A stretch of 24,418 nt of DNA from Euryarchaeota archaeon UBA501 (GCA_002505685.1 DAVT01000140.1:1-24418), one strand, 5' to 3'; counted from the stretch's first letter, positions 16,022 through 23,657 are shown. The notes: generated from the sequence alone by a model not told the origin. Translations and numbers: made by a program.

Positions 16022-18592
16022 ATGACCATAGGTCATGGACGCAGTGTGCTGATGGTTTTGGCCATTCTTACAGTGTCCTTTTCGCCACTTGCATCCGCAT
16101 CGGGCAGTGGACTGCTTTTGGATGCAAATTCACTTACAATTGCCGGCGATCAAGAAGTGGGTGTCGGTGCCGTGAACATCTCCATCGATGTCCATGCACA
16201 CGATTCAAATTCTGCAGGCTTTCTTGAGATGACCTTTACTTCCCAAGAAAACACCCCAATTGCCTCGGAAAACCGTTCAATCAATCTCAATGTCGGGGAA
16301 ACTGAATTGCAACAATTCAATATTTCATCAGTGCCCATCGGTACCCACACTCTTTCCCTACAACTTTGGGGTGATGTGGGAGTTGATTTAGACAACAATG
16401 TGTCTCAAATCGTGGTTTTCGTGCAGAAGTATTCGCCGGCAGAAATTTCTATAGAAGAACCATCTTCGTGGGACATCATACCTGTGAACTCCTCCGTTAA
16501 TGATGCGAGTGGAAATTCAACAATGCGTGATGGTGACCATGCATGGATTCATGCTGAAGTCCAAAATTCCGGTGACTTGGATTGGTCTGGAAACGCAACT
16601 CTAAATGTGAATGGAACATCATTTTCTGTGTTGCCGACAATTGTAGCGGGTCAAACCACTACAGTTGTCAACTTCTCAGTGGGGCCCCTAGGTGAAGGTT
16701 CAGTAGTATTCAGTATTGAAATGGACAACGGATCAAACTTGATTGATTCCGGTTCGATATCAGTCGACATTGGACCTCCACCGTTGCCAAGGCCAACAAT
16801 GCACCTTGAAGAAATTGGTTCGAATTCCGAATTGGGAGATTCTGCGAATTGGACGGTGGGGATTGAAAATACTGGTGAATCAGTGTTCCACGGAGTCCTC
16901 CATTGTGATTTCCCACTAGATGTTGAATTCATTAACCAATCAATAACCCTCCAACCCGCCGAGAATTTCTCGACAAACTTCACTCTCTTGGTCCGCCCAG
17001 GTACGCTAACTTGTCATTGTGATAGCACTGAACGGCTTCATGACGATTCAGTGATAGTGCAAACACACGCTTACGATATGGCTGCAGGACACATCATGCG
17101 GGCAGGAAGTGACGGGCTGACAATTACAGGGGGCCCATTCCATGTTGGAGATTCTATCCCGTTAGCCATTCTTGTCCATAACGGGGGCGATTTTTCAGGC
17201 GAAGCCTCTCTTGAAATCCGCGAATCACCCCTTGGGTCCTCAAGTCAAAACGGGTCATGGGTGGCCTTAGATTCCCGAAATCTAGAGGTGGGAAGCAGTT
17301 TGGAACTCTCGGCACAATACCCATCCACAATTGCGGGTGAACGAATGATTGAGTGGCGTATTGTAAGTTCAAATAGCTTGGTTTCAGAAGATTGTTTTGG
17401 CCAGATATCTCTAAATGTTCAACCATCCCAGTCACTTGAGGTTGTAATGGATTCGTATACGTGGACTCTTTCCGAAGGTCTAGACGTTGAATTTACCACC
17501 AGTCTATCTTCAGGGGAGTCTCGTGAGGTCTTGCTTGAGATTGGTTCATCTGGTGCCTCAGGAGAGGTGCCACAAATATCTGCTCAAATACACCTTTCTC
17601 CCGGGCAGAGGACTTTGTCGTATGATTTGGGTCATCCAACAGCTTCCTCCTTCGCATGGGTGCGTCTGACACCAATCTCATGGTCGTCACTTACCATTGC
17701 CGAAGATCAATTGGAACTGATTCGCCCTAACCCCCAACTTTCGATTTCTCTTGATTCAACCAATCCAGATGCGCCTAAACCTGGGATGGCCGCAACCGTC
17801 AGTTATACTCTCAATAATAGTGGGGCTAGCTCAACCTTACCCGGGGAGTTGATTCTCGTGGATACCAAACACGATGGTGAAGTGCTATGGGTCGGTAGTG
17901 CACCAGTTGTAGCGTCCGAATCTACCTATTCAGATACAATCTCACTTGAATCGTGGCCAGATGATTCTGCAGTTGACCTCAGCCTCATCTGGTATACATC
18001 GGGTGTGGGAATTTCGGAAACCGGCTCCTTTTTGTCTCAATCCCAAGAAAATAGCGATAGTGGATATACAATTGATTGGGTTGCCATCGTCTATGGTTCA
18101 TTGGCCGGGTTGTTGATTGGGTTGGTGACTCGAACGGTCATGCGTGCAAGAGCAGGTGTCCCCCTGATGTCCCGTCGCGAACGTGGCGAGAGAACTGCCA
18201 AGCCGAAGAAAAAAGCAACGAAAAAAGTCGAAGATAAAGTCGAAGTTGCCTGCCCTGCTTGTGATCAACGACTTCGTGTCCCATCGACTTATTCAGGAAC
18301 TGCTCGGTGTCCAGCCTGTGCTCAAACATTCCCCGTGGAGGCAACAGTTGAACCCGAAGAAGAAGATGAAGAAGAATACGAAGAGGATGTATCTGAAGAA
18401 ATTGAAGAGGAAATTCTACCCCAAATCGAAGTTGAGCCTATTGAAGAACCCGAAGAAAAATCGTCGTCATCTTCAAGTGATATCATTAAGTGTCCAGATT
18501 GCGAGCAGAAATTGAAGGTGCCGTTTGATCGCAGGCCTGTCCGTGCTCGTTGCCCAGCTTGCAAGTGTGAATTCAAGGCTTTACAGGAGTGA
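16022..18592 (+). CDS. Membrane-anchored surface protein with two cytoplasmic zinc ribbons
   Basis: An 856-residue protein with four parts. A signal peptide (residues about 1-26, core VLMVLAILTVSFSPLASA) is followed by about 650 residues of extracellular beta-rich repeats of CARDB-like type with many N-x-S/T sequons (for example HAEVQNSGDLDWSGNATLNV and TVGIENTGESVFHG). One transmembrane helix lies at about 685-706 (WVAIVYGSLAGLLIGLV) followed by Arg residues. The cytoplasmic tail has two MJ0042-like zinc ribbons, C744-x2-C747/C763-x2-C766 and C824-x2-C827/C844-x2-C847, joined by a Glu-rich linker of about 55 residues. I chose the ATG at 16022 because it begins the signal peptide; an in-frame start at 15929 would overlap the divergent gene. 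The stop is four bases before the DtxR-family gene. Function unknown; it could link the outer surface to a cytoplasmic partner. Confidence 0.9.
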   Translation: MTIGHGRSVLMVLAILTVSFSPLASASGSGLLLDANSLTIAGDQEVGVGAVNISIDVHAHDSNSAGFLEMTFTSQENTPIASENRSINLNVGETELQQFNISSVPIGTHTLSLQLWGDVGVDLDNNVSQIVVFVQKYSPAEISIEEPSSWDIIPVNSSVNDASGNSTMRDGDHAWIHAEVQNSGDLDWSGNATLNVNGTSFSVLPTIVAGQTTTVVNFSVGPLGEGSVVFSIEMDNGSNLIDSGSISVDIGPPPLPRPTMHLEEIGSNSELGDSANWTVGIENTGESVFHGVLHCDFPLDVEFINQSITLQPAENFSTNFTLLVRPGTLTCHCDSTERLHDDSVIVQTHAYDMAAGHIMRAGSDGLTITGGPFHVGDSIPLAILVHNGGDFSGEASLEIRESPLGSSSQNGSWVALDSRNLEVGSSLELSAQYPSTIAGERMIEWRIVSSNSLVSEDCFGQISLNVQPSQSLEVVMDSYTWTLSEGLDVEFTTSLSSGESREVLLEIGSSGASGEVPQISAQIHLSPGQRTLSYDLGHPTASSFAWVRLTPISWSSLTIAEDQLELIRPNPQLSISLDSTNPDAPKPGMAATVSYTLNNSGASSTLPGELILVDTKHDGEVLWVGSAPVVASESTYSDTISLESWPDDSAVDLSLIWYTSGVGISETGSFLSQSQENSDSGYTIDWVAIVYGSLAGLLIGLVTRTVMRARAGVPLMSRRERGERTAKPKKKATKKVEDKVEVACPACDQRLRVPSTYSGTARCPACAQTFPVEATVEPEEEDEEEYEEDVSEEIEEEILPQIEVEPIEEPEEKSSSSSSDIIKCPDCEQKLKVPFDRRPVRARCPACKCEFKALQE

Positions 18593-18596
18593 TTCT

Positions 18597-19247
18597 ATGT
18601 CTGACCCCATCAAAGAGTTTGAAGAAATGTATCTCAAAACTCTGTATGAATTTTATTCTAAAGACCCACACAAGCCTATTCGAAATAGTCGGATTGCCAA
18701 AGAGATGGGAGTCAGCCAAGCATCGAGTAGTGAAATGATCCAAAGGCTTGCAGGAAAGGGTATCCTTTACCACATCCCTTACCGTGGTGCCACCCTCACT
18801 GAAGATGGACTTGCAGCAGCAGCACGAATCAAAAGGCGAGAGTGTTTGATGGAAGTTTTCCTCGTCAACATGATTGATTACAAGGGCGATGTTGAAGCGG
18901 CAGCTTGCCGCCTAGAGCATGCGCTTACCGATGATTTGGAAGCCGCAATCGATCGGTTACTGGGCTATCCGGAGACAACACCTTCTGGAGAATTAATCCC
19001 TTCTATTTCAAGAGAAATACAACCCCATTCCCCTTCGATGCTAATTCCACTTCATGCCCTACCATCAGGGAAATCTGGCTTCATTGAAATGATTGTTTTG
19101 GCAGGCCCCGCCATTCGCACATTGCAAGATTCAGGCCTCGAGATTGGTTCAAGAATCGAGTTTAATGAGGGCAACTACATTATTGGTGAAAATAGATTCG
19201 AAATATCCGCCGATTTGGCAAGCCAAATACTGATTCGAACCCAGTGA
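18597..19247 (+). CDS. DtxR-family metal-dependent transcriptional regulator
   Basis: A 216-residue DtxR/MntR-family repressor. Residues 1-75 form the winged helix (PIRNSRIAKEMGVSQASSSE, then the wing GATLTEDG); 76-140 form the metal-binding and dimerisation domain (ACRLEHALTDDLEAAIDRLL); about 160-216 resemble the FeoA/SH3-like C-terminal domain (LQDSGLEIGSRIEFNEG). By comparison with DtxR, the primary-site residues are kept (M11, C104, E107, H108), the Cys favouring an iron-type rather than Mn-type site. The ancillary-site histidines appear replaced (E82 and E100 for His79 and His98). ATG 18597 is preferred over an upstream in-frame start because AGGAG (18586-18590) is well placed. A TTAGGT/ACCTAA palindrome before the ferredoxin gene in this window is a candidate target. 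Confidence 0.93.
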   Translation: MSDPIKEFEEMYLKTLYEFYSKDPHKPIRNSRIAKEMGVSQASSSEMIQRLAGKGILYHIPYRGATLTEDGLAAAARIKRRECLMEVFLVNMIDYKGDVEAAACRLEHALTDDLEAAIDRLLGYPETTPSGELIPSISREIQPHSPSMLIPLHALPSGKSGFIEMIVLAGPAIRTLQDSGLEIGSRIEFNEGNYIIGENRFEISADLASQILIRTQ

Positions 19248-19294
19248 TAACGAGTTGGCGTAACGGCCTTAGGTGCTCACGAATACGCAACGTC

Positions 19295-20914
19295 ATGGCG
19301 GATGAAATTTCGACGGAGGATGCCCTCGATTTGTTGGCACCTTCTGACCAAGCCCTTTCGACAGAGGACGCCATCGCCGCAACCCAGAATCCAGATAACT
19401 CTGGACCAGATATTTCAGAAATTGAACGAATTGAAAATCGTATGGAGAAATTGAGGTCTAGGGAGAGAAACTTGTTGAGGTTGGATCGCTTGTTTTTGTC
19501 TAGTGGAATCAACCTTTCACTGACACTACCTTTTTTCGCCTTGGGTTTACAATTGATTAGTCGAAGATTCGCTGAAGAATCCCCGGATTGGTGGATTTCT
19601 AGTGTGGAATCGAGTGTTCAAGATGCGACGATATCCCTTGTTTCTGGGCTTTTGGCAACAGTAATTTTGTTGGCTTGGATGGCATCATTATTCGTCGTTC
19701 GTTCCCTACATATGACTTCTCGACAAGTATTCCTTTCTGAAGGAAAATTGCTGCGGCTAAGGGGGAGGCCTTTTGAGAGCCTTCATGGTTTTGAAGCGAT
19801 TAATGATGTGACCAAATTGGCAATTACACGAGTTTCATTTATCCTATTGGTGGTTACATTTTCTGCTATTGCACAATTGATTGCAACCATAGAAGGGGGT
19901 TTGACTCAGGAGGGCGGCGTCCTTGTAGGATTTGCAATTGGTGGAACATTCGCAGCGATTGGATTGGATTTACTACGTGGAGGCAAGCAACATAACACCG
20001 TTGAGCAATGGGGTTTGTTGGATGCCTACGAACCCCCTCTCCATCCATCATGTCCAACTCGTGTCTTTTCAGAAATCTTGACCACTTGGATGGATCCTGT
20101 GCTTAGAGCACGTTTTGACACGCATATCCAATCTCTACGGGATGGCCTGCAACCAGGAAAGGACATCCATTCAGCCATAGAGCACCTACTGCACATGCGT
20201 TACCTCGAAGCAAGGGGCGAGTTGACAAATCGACAGGTGCGTCTTTCGATGGAGGAGTACTTCCGTGTCGACCGAATTCATGAATTGTTTGACAGCGATT
20301 TTTTCGACGAGGAAACTTGGTCCAATCTGTTCCGCCATATCCGTTCAAAATGCTCCCCATTCTTCCGCTTGTTGTCTCGTCTGCAGCATGATTTATCCGA
20401 CGACATAGATTCAATTCGAAGCGACTCTTTGCACTTTGATGTTGATATGCAAAATGTAGTCAGTGGTGCTGGTCACCTATTCGCTTATCTGCATAATAGT
20501 GGTGATGAAAATCAAACGATTGTAATCAAGATTCAAACACCCGATTTCCAGCCCCATGAAAGTACATTCACACTATCATTGCAATCTAGCAAGGCCCTAG
20601 CCGGCGTTGGTGCAAATCTACCTCTGCGGTCCAACACCTCGGATGATGTGCACGATGTCATGGCCAAAATGATGGATCATGGTGCCATGGTCTGGCAAAC
20701 ACTGCTGCCACAACATGATGGGGAGTCGACCGTTACAGTTCGTTTGGAAGATACAGATGGCAATATGTTGGGGGGCAAAGTCTTGGCAGTTCAAGTTAGA
20801 CCGAAATTGCAGGATAGAATTCGTCGGCAAGCAGGAGTGGGTGCAATAATTGCCGGTCTGTTCGCCATCCTGTATCGAGTCATCCCTTGGGTTGCATCGA
20901 TGGCAGCCCTGTAA
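19295..20914 (+). CDS. Polytopic membrane protein of unknown function
   Basis: A 539-residue protein that I do not recognise. The acidic N-terminus has a short internal repeat, STEDA at residues 6-10 and 22-26 (ISTEDALDLL and LSTEDAIAAT), echoing the LSTDELMALQ motif of the coiled-coil proteins. A charged helix (about 41-65) precedes two likely membrane helices (about 67-88 and 112-135) and a further pair (180-199 and 207-227). A large soluble region follows (about 230-510), helical at first (SAIEHLLHMRYLEARGELTN, with many charged residues) then strand-rich (IVIKIQTPDF, STVTVRLEDTDG). A last membrane helix ends the chain (about 517-537). ATG 19295 is preferred; an in-frame GTG at 19244 overlaps the DtxR stop in GTGA and is the alternative. 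It is followed by coiled-coil gene D. Confidence 0.82.
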   Translation: MADEISTEDALDLLAPSDQALSTEDAIAATQNPDNSGPDISEIERIENRMEKLRSRERNLLRLDRLFLSSGINLSLTLPFFALGLQLISRRFAEESPDWWISSVESSVQDATISLVSGLLATVILLAWMASLFVVRSLHMTSRQVFLSEGKLLRLRGRPFESLHGFEAINDVTKLAITRVSFILLVVTFSAIAQLIATIEGGLTQEGGVLVGFAIGGTFAAIGLDLLRGGKQHNTVEQWGLLDAYEPPLHPSCPTRVFSEILTTWMDPVLRARFDTHIQSLRDGLQPGKDIHSAIEHLLHMRYLEARGELTNRQVRLSMEEYFRVDRIHELFDSDFFDEETWSNLFRHIRSKCSPFFRLLSRLQHDLSDDIDSIRSDSLHFDVDMQNVVSGAGHLFAYLHNSGDENQTIVIKIQTPDFQPHESTFTLSLQSSKALAGVGANLPLRSNTSDDVHDVMAKMMDHGAMVWQTLLPQHDGESTVTVRLEDTDGNMLGGKVLAVQVRPKLQDRIRRQAGVGAIIAGLFAILYRVIPWVASMAAL

Positions 20915-20924
20915 TTTTCACCGA

Positions 20925-20954
20925 TTTCACTTAGCGTACGCTTCAAATGTGAAA
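20925..20954. promoter_or_regulatory. Nested inverted repeats before coiled-coil gene D
   Basis: The perfect 10-bp palindrome AGCGTACGCT (20933-20942) lies between TTTCAC (20925-20930) and GTGAAA (20949-20954), which are reverse complements, though the two centres differ by two bases. They sit in the 56-base gap before the ATG at 20971. A protein-binding site is possible; the evidence is modest. Confidence 0.3.
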
Positions 20955-20970
20955 TGCAAGTCGGAGGAGC

Positions 20971-21987
20971 ATGAGCGAATCTCAGGAGGATATTGGGCCC
21001 GACGCCGACCTCCGTGATCAGTTGAAGTCCATGGAGTCTAAACTCCGACGTCTTCGCGACCTTCGCCAGCAACACAACGATGCTGGGAAAAGGCATGCAG
21101 ATGCACGAAATTCGATTCAGAAAGAGTACAAAAAACTCCGCGAAGAGATTGATGGCTTGCTCGCTCAGAATAAGGAAATCCGAAACAAAGCGAAGGCACA
21201 CCAAGCAAAGAGAGATGCGATTCAGCAACAAGTGCGGGAGTTAATCGGACAAGCGAAGAATTCTCGTGGGGAAAAAGGAAAGAAATCCCCGATTCTCGAA
21301 CTCAGTGAAGTACAATCTCAAATCGACAAGTTGGAGAACATGTTGGAAACGACTGGCATGAGCCTAGACAAGGAAAACAAGGTTCTGAAATTAATCAAAA
21401 AACACTCTAACAGAAAGAAGGAACTCGAACCATTGGTTGCCGAAGAAATGAGAATCAAGGTAGATCTTGACAATATTGAGGGCAGTATTCAGGAACTCAA
21501 GGCCCAAGCCGATGCTGAACATGCAGCCATGGTTGAATTACACAAAGAAGCAGATGAGTTGTGGGAGACCATCAAACCTAGATTCGAAGAGCGCGATTTC
21601 AAGAAAGCGGAAGGAGATCGCTTACACGAGTCTTTCCTTGAATGCCGCAAAGAAGCAGATGAAGTCCATTCCCAAGTTGTCACCATGCTTGAGCAAGTCA
21701 ATGAGATTCGAGATAAACTGAAACAAGAGAGATTGGAAGCACAGTCATGGATTGATGACCACAATGAATCTGTGAGAAAGGCGCTCAAAACACCCGACCA
21801 AGATGACAAGATGGCGGGATCCTTGACACAAGCTCTACTCGCGGGTTCTTCAATCAGCCTTGGGGGAAGTGAGACAGGTAGCAACGCAAATGCTAGAACA
21901 GACGGCCGGTCATCTCGCAAAGCAAACATGCGGCGAAGTGGAGCATCAAGAGGCAACAGAGGCCGCTCAAAACCTCGTGAACAGTGA
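20971..21987 (+). CDS. COG1340-like coiled-coil protein D with Arg-rich tail
   Basis: A 338-residue charged coiled-coil protein. Residues 114-152 (VQSQIDKLENMLETTGMSL, then DKENKVLKLIKKHSNRKKEL) are the clearest example here of the COG1340-type core and align with proteins A and C. Most of residues 12-255 is heptad-rich and lacks Pro apart from short breaks. The end has SLTQALLAGSSISLGG (284-299), a looser form of the C-terminal motif of A and B, then a Gly/Ser/Arg-rich basic tail (RRSGASRGNRGRSKPREQ) like that of B in character. A strong ribosome binding site GGAGGA (20963-20968) precedes the ATG. The stop overlaps a possible GTG of the next small frame. Function unknown; a nucleic-acid-binding scaffold is inference from the tail. 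Confidence 0.9.
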   Translation: MSESQEDIGPDADLRDQLKSMESKLRRLRDLRQQHNDAGKRHADARNSIQKEYKKLREEIDGLLAQNKEIRNKAKAHQAKRDAIQQQVRELIGQAKNSRGEKGKKSPILELSEVQSQIDKLENMLETTGMSLDKENKVLKLIKKHSNRKKELEPLVAEEMRIKVDLDNIEGSIQELKAQADAEHAAMVELHKEADELWETIKPRFEERDFKKAEGDRLHESFLECRKEADEVHSQVVTMLEQVNEIRDKLKQERLEAQSWIDDHNESVRKALKTPDQDDKMAGSLTQALLAGSSISLGGSETGSNANARTDGRSSRKANMRRSGASRGNRGRSKPREQ

Positions 21988-22013
21988 GTCTACCCAATCA
22001 GTTCTATTTGGCG

Positions 22014-22027
22014 TATACTCAAATATG
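22014..22027 (+). promoter_or_regulatory. Likely TATA region for the small helical protein
   Basis: TATACTCAAATATG lies 20-33 bases before the ATG at 22047, the right distance for a leaderless archaeal promoter, and no Shine-Dalgarno sequence is seen. This supports the 22047 start over the GTG at 21984. Confidence 0.35.
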
Positions 22028-22046
22028 CCATAATCTACCCGACTTC

Positions 22047-22286
22047 ATGGCGCAATCCCCCAGTCCAAGTCGGTCGTATGACCGCTCTTGGGACGAGATA
22101 GAGGAAATGCTCGAGATTGCTGAAGAGCGTATCTACGAGTGGCAGGATTGGTTTGAGACCTGTCGAGAAAAGGGAGATAGAGAGGGTATGAAAGAAGCAG
22201 CAAGGAAATACAAATCGCTGCAAAATGTCGTCAAATCACTGAAGTGGGTTCTCGGAGAAGAGGGCGCTGAAAACCCAGTTGATTGA
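22047..22286 (+). CDS. Small helical hypothetical protein
   Basis: A 79-residue acidic protein predicted to be two helices, WDEIEEMLEIAEERIYEWQDW and REGMKEAARKYKSLQNVVKSL in outline, with aromatic residues at regular spacing, after a Ser/Pro-rich start. No known family is recognised. The frame is open back to a GTG at 21984 that overlaps the stop of coiled-coil gene D, which would give 100 residues; the ATG at 22047 is favoured by an AT-rich promoter-like segment 20-33 bases upstream. The stop TGA is directly next to the stop of the convergent pdxS with no gap. It may be a partner of the coiled-coil protein encoded just upstream, by position only. Confidence 0.65.
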   Translation: MAQSPSPSRSYDRSWDEIEEMLEIAEERIYEWQDWFETCREKGDREGMKEAARKYKSLQNVVKSLKWVLGEEGAENPVD

Positions 22287-23273
22287 TTACCAACCCCGCT
22301 GATCCATTCGAACATCCAGAGTTTCAATTTCAAGCCCATCCATTGGCTTACCTGCCATCATCCCACAGGCTTCAGAAATTTTCTCTGCATCTTCAAAGTG
22401 GTGAGTTGCCATGACAATGGCTTCCGCAGTTGTAACAGGATTCTCTGATTTGAAGATTCCAGATCCGACGAATACCCCATCCATACCATGCCGCATCAGC
22501 AGTGCAGCATCAGCCGGTGTGGCAATACCACCCGCAGAAAATGTCACGACAGGTAGGCGCCCCATCTCGCGAATTTCACCGAGCACTTCGAGCACCGTCG
22601 CATGTACATCATTGAGTGTGCCAAATGGTGTATCTATGATATTGAGTGAGTGCTCAGACGCACTTTCAAGCCTCCTGAAACCATCACTAATCGTCGATGC
22701 GATGGTTTCAAACTCCTGTGAGGTGGAACGCTGAATCAATTCGACTTCAGCCGCAACCAATCTTGCATGTTGCACTGCAGCAACTACATTTCCAGTCCCA
22801 GCTTCGCCCTTGGTTCGAATCATCGCTGCGCCTTCCACAACTCTGCGAACCGCTTCACCGAGGTTGGTACATCCACAAACGAATGGAATAGTAAAGTCAT
22901 TTTTCGCAATGTGATAAAATGGGTCAGCTGGAGTGAGGACTTCAGATTCATCTACCATGTCAACGCCGAGTGCTTCCAGAACTCTCGCTTCTTCGTCGTG
23001 GCCAATTCTAGCCTTAGCCATCACAGGGATACTCGTCGTTTCGATAATTCCCTTGATCAAATCCGGATGGCTCATTCGAGCGACCCCCCCATCCGCACGA
23101 ATGTCAGCAGGAACTCGCTCAAGGGCCATGACGCTGGTCGCACCCGCATCTTCAGCAATGTGTGCTTGCTCTGGAGTCACGACGTCCATGATGACACCGC
23201 CTTCCTGCATCTTAGCGAATCCTCGCTTGAGCAACTCAGTACCCTTGCGCATCTGATTGAAATCAAGTGACAT
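22287..23273 (-). CDS. pdxS: Pyridoxal 5'-phosphate synthase subunit PdxS
   Basis: PdxS is the synthase subunit of the ribose 5-phosphate-dependent (DXP-independent) vitamin B6 pathway. It builds PLP from ribose 5-phosphate, glyceraldehyde 3-phosphate and ammonia supplied by the glutaminase PdxT. The (beta/alpha)8 barrel motifs are all present: GGVIMDVVTPEQAHIAEDAG, VMALERVPADIRADGGVARM, and VMAKARIGH with the substrate-binding K87. MIRTKGEAGTGN carries K155, equivalent to the second lysine. The C-terminal phosphate-binding FSAGGIATPADAALLM and GVFVGSGIFKSENP are also there. At 328 residues it has the longer middle segment (about 185-225) typical of archaeal PdxS. No pdxT lies in the window. 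It is 50 bases downstream of the ferredoxin gene on the same strand; TTCAAAA in the gap may be its own TATA box. Confidence 0.97.
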   Translation of the reverse strand: MSLDFNQMRKGTELLKRGFAKMQEGGVIMDVVTPEQAHIAEDAGATSVMALERVPADIRADGGVARMSHPDLIKGIIETTSIPVMAKARIGHDEEARVLEALGVDMVDESEVLTPADPFYHIAKNDFTIPFVCGCTNLGEAVRRVVEGAAMIRTKGEAGTGNVVAAVQHARLVAAEVELIQRSTSQEFETIASTISDGFRRLESASEHSLNIIDTPFGTLNDVHATVLEVLGEIREMGRLPVVTFSAGGIATPADAALLMRHGMDGVFVGSGIFKSENPVTTAEAIVMATHHFEDAEKISEACGMMAGKPMDGLEIETLDVRMDQRGW

Positions 23274-23323
23274 GCGAACAAATGAGTCGACACATCAAGT
23301 GCTTTTGAACCCTCGTTCAGAAC

Positions 23324-23602
23324 TTAGTCGTCTGCCAAGATGGGTGAGTCCCCTTCAGCAACTTCAGCATCAACGCACTCTCTCTCGTTGCGCTCTATCC
23401 ATTCTTCTTGGTCGTCTGGAACGTCCGTGTCAGCGAAAATTGCTTCAACAGGGCACTCGGAAATACATGCACCACAGTCGATGCATTCATCAGGATCTAT
23501 GACTAGGTAAGTTGTGAGTTCTCTGAAGGCCTCCACAGGGCAAACCGCAACGCAATCCTGGTACTTGTGATTCACGCAGGCCGATGTGACAACGTGTGGC
23601 AT
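23324..23602 (-). CDS. Seven-iron-type ferredoxin (FdxA-like)
   Basis: A 92-residue electron carrier of the 7Fe family. Cysteines at 9, 17 and 50 fit a [3Fe-4S] cluster, and 21, 40, 43 and 46 a [4Fe-4S] cluster, by comparison with FdxA proteins; the position between C9 and C17 that is Cys in many ferredoxins is His12, consistent with a three-iron cluster. Recognisable pieces are PHVVTSACVNHKYQDCVAVC and IDPDECIDCGACISECPVEA. The C-terminal 35 residues are very acidic, as in halophile and marine ferredoxins. A TATA-like TGATATTC (23625-23632 on the - strand) is about 27 bases before the ATG, implying a leaderless mRNA. A DtxR-type palindrome lies just beyond it, suggesting iron control. Confidence 0.93.
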   Translation of the reverse strand: MPHVVTSACVNHKYQDCVAVCPVEAFRELTTYLVIDPDECIDCGACISECPVEAIFADTDVPDDQEEWIERNERECVDAEVAEGDSPILADD

Positions 23603-23624
23603 GGTACGCAGGGAATTGGGTGTG

Positions 23625-23632
23625 GAATATCA
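23625..23632 (-). promoter_or_regulatory. TATA box of the ferredoxin gene
   Basis: TGATATTC on the - strand, centred about 27 bases before the ferredoxin ATG, the placement expected for a leaderless archaeal transcript. No Shine-Dalgarno sequence is seen. Confidence 0.4.
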
Positions 23633-23642
23633 ATGCTTGTAA

Positions 23643-23656
23643 TTAGGTCAACCTAA
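23643..23656. promoter_or_regulatory. DtxR-type palindrome upstream of the ferredoxin promoter
   Basis: TTAGGT-CA-ACCTAA is a perfect 6-2-6 inverted repeat. The half-site TTAGG/CCTAA is that of DtxR/IdeR-family operators, although the classical bacterial operator is longer. It lies 41-54 bases before the ferredoxin ATG, next to the TATA box, and directly after the stop of the upstream gene. A DtxR-family regulator is encoded at 18597. Confidence 0.55.
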
Positions 23657-23657
23657 A

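Noticed and set aside
19213..19225. GATTCGAACCC, which on the - strand looks like a tRNA T-loop (GGTTCGAATC)
   Set aside because: The flanking bases do not form a five-pair T-stem (CTGGG against CAGTA) and no acceptor or anticodon arm is found; it lies in the end of the DtxR-family gene.
19269..19274. TTAGGT near the start of the 19295 gene as a second DtxR site
   Set aside because: Only one half-site is present, with no matching ACCTAA at the right distance.
21984..22046. GTG start overlapping the stop of coiled-coil gene D for the small protein
   Set aside because: Possible by translational coupling, but the ATG at 22047 has a well-placed TATA-like segment and the extra 21 residues show no conserved character.
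22933..23256. + strand frames opposite pdxS
   Set aside because: They are the reverse complement of a highly conserved enzyme, with no independent evidence for coding.
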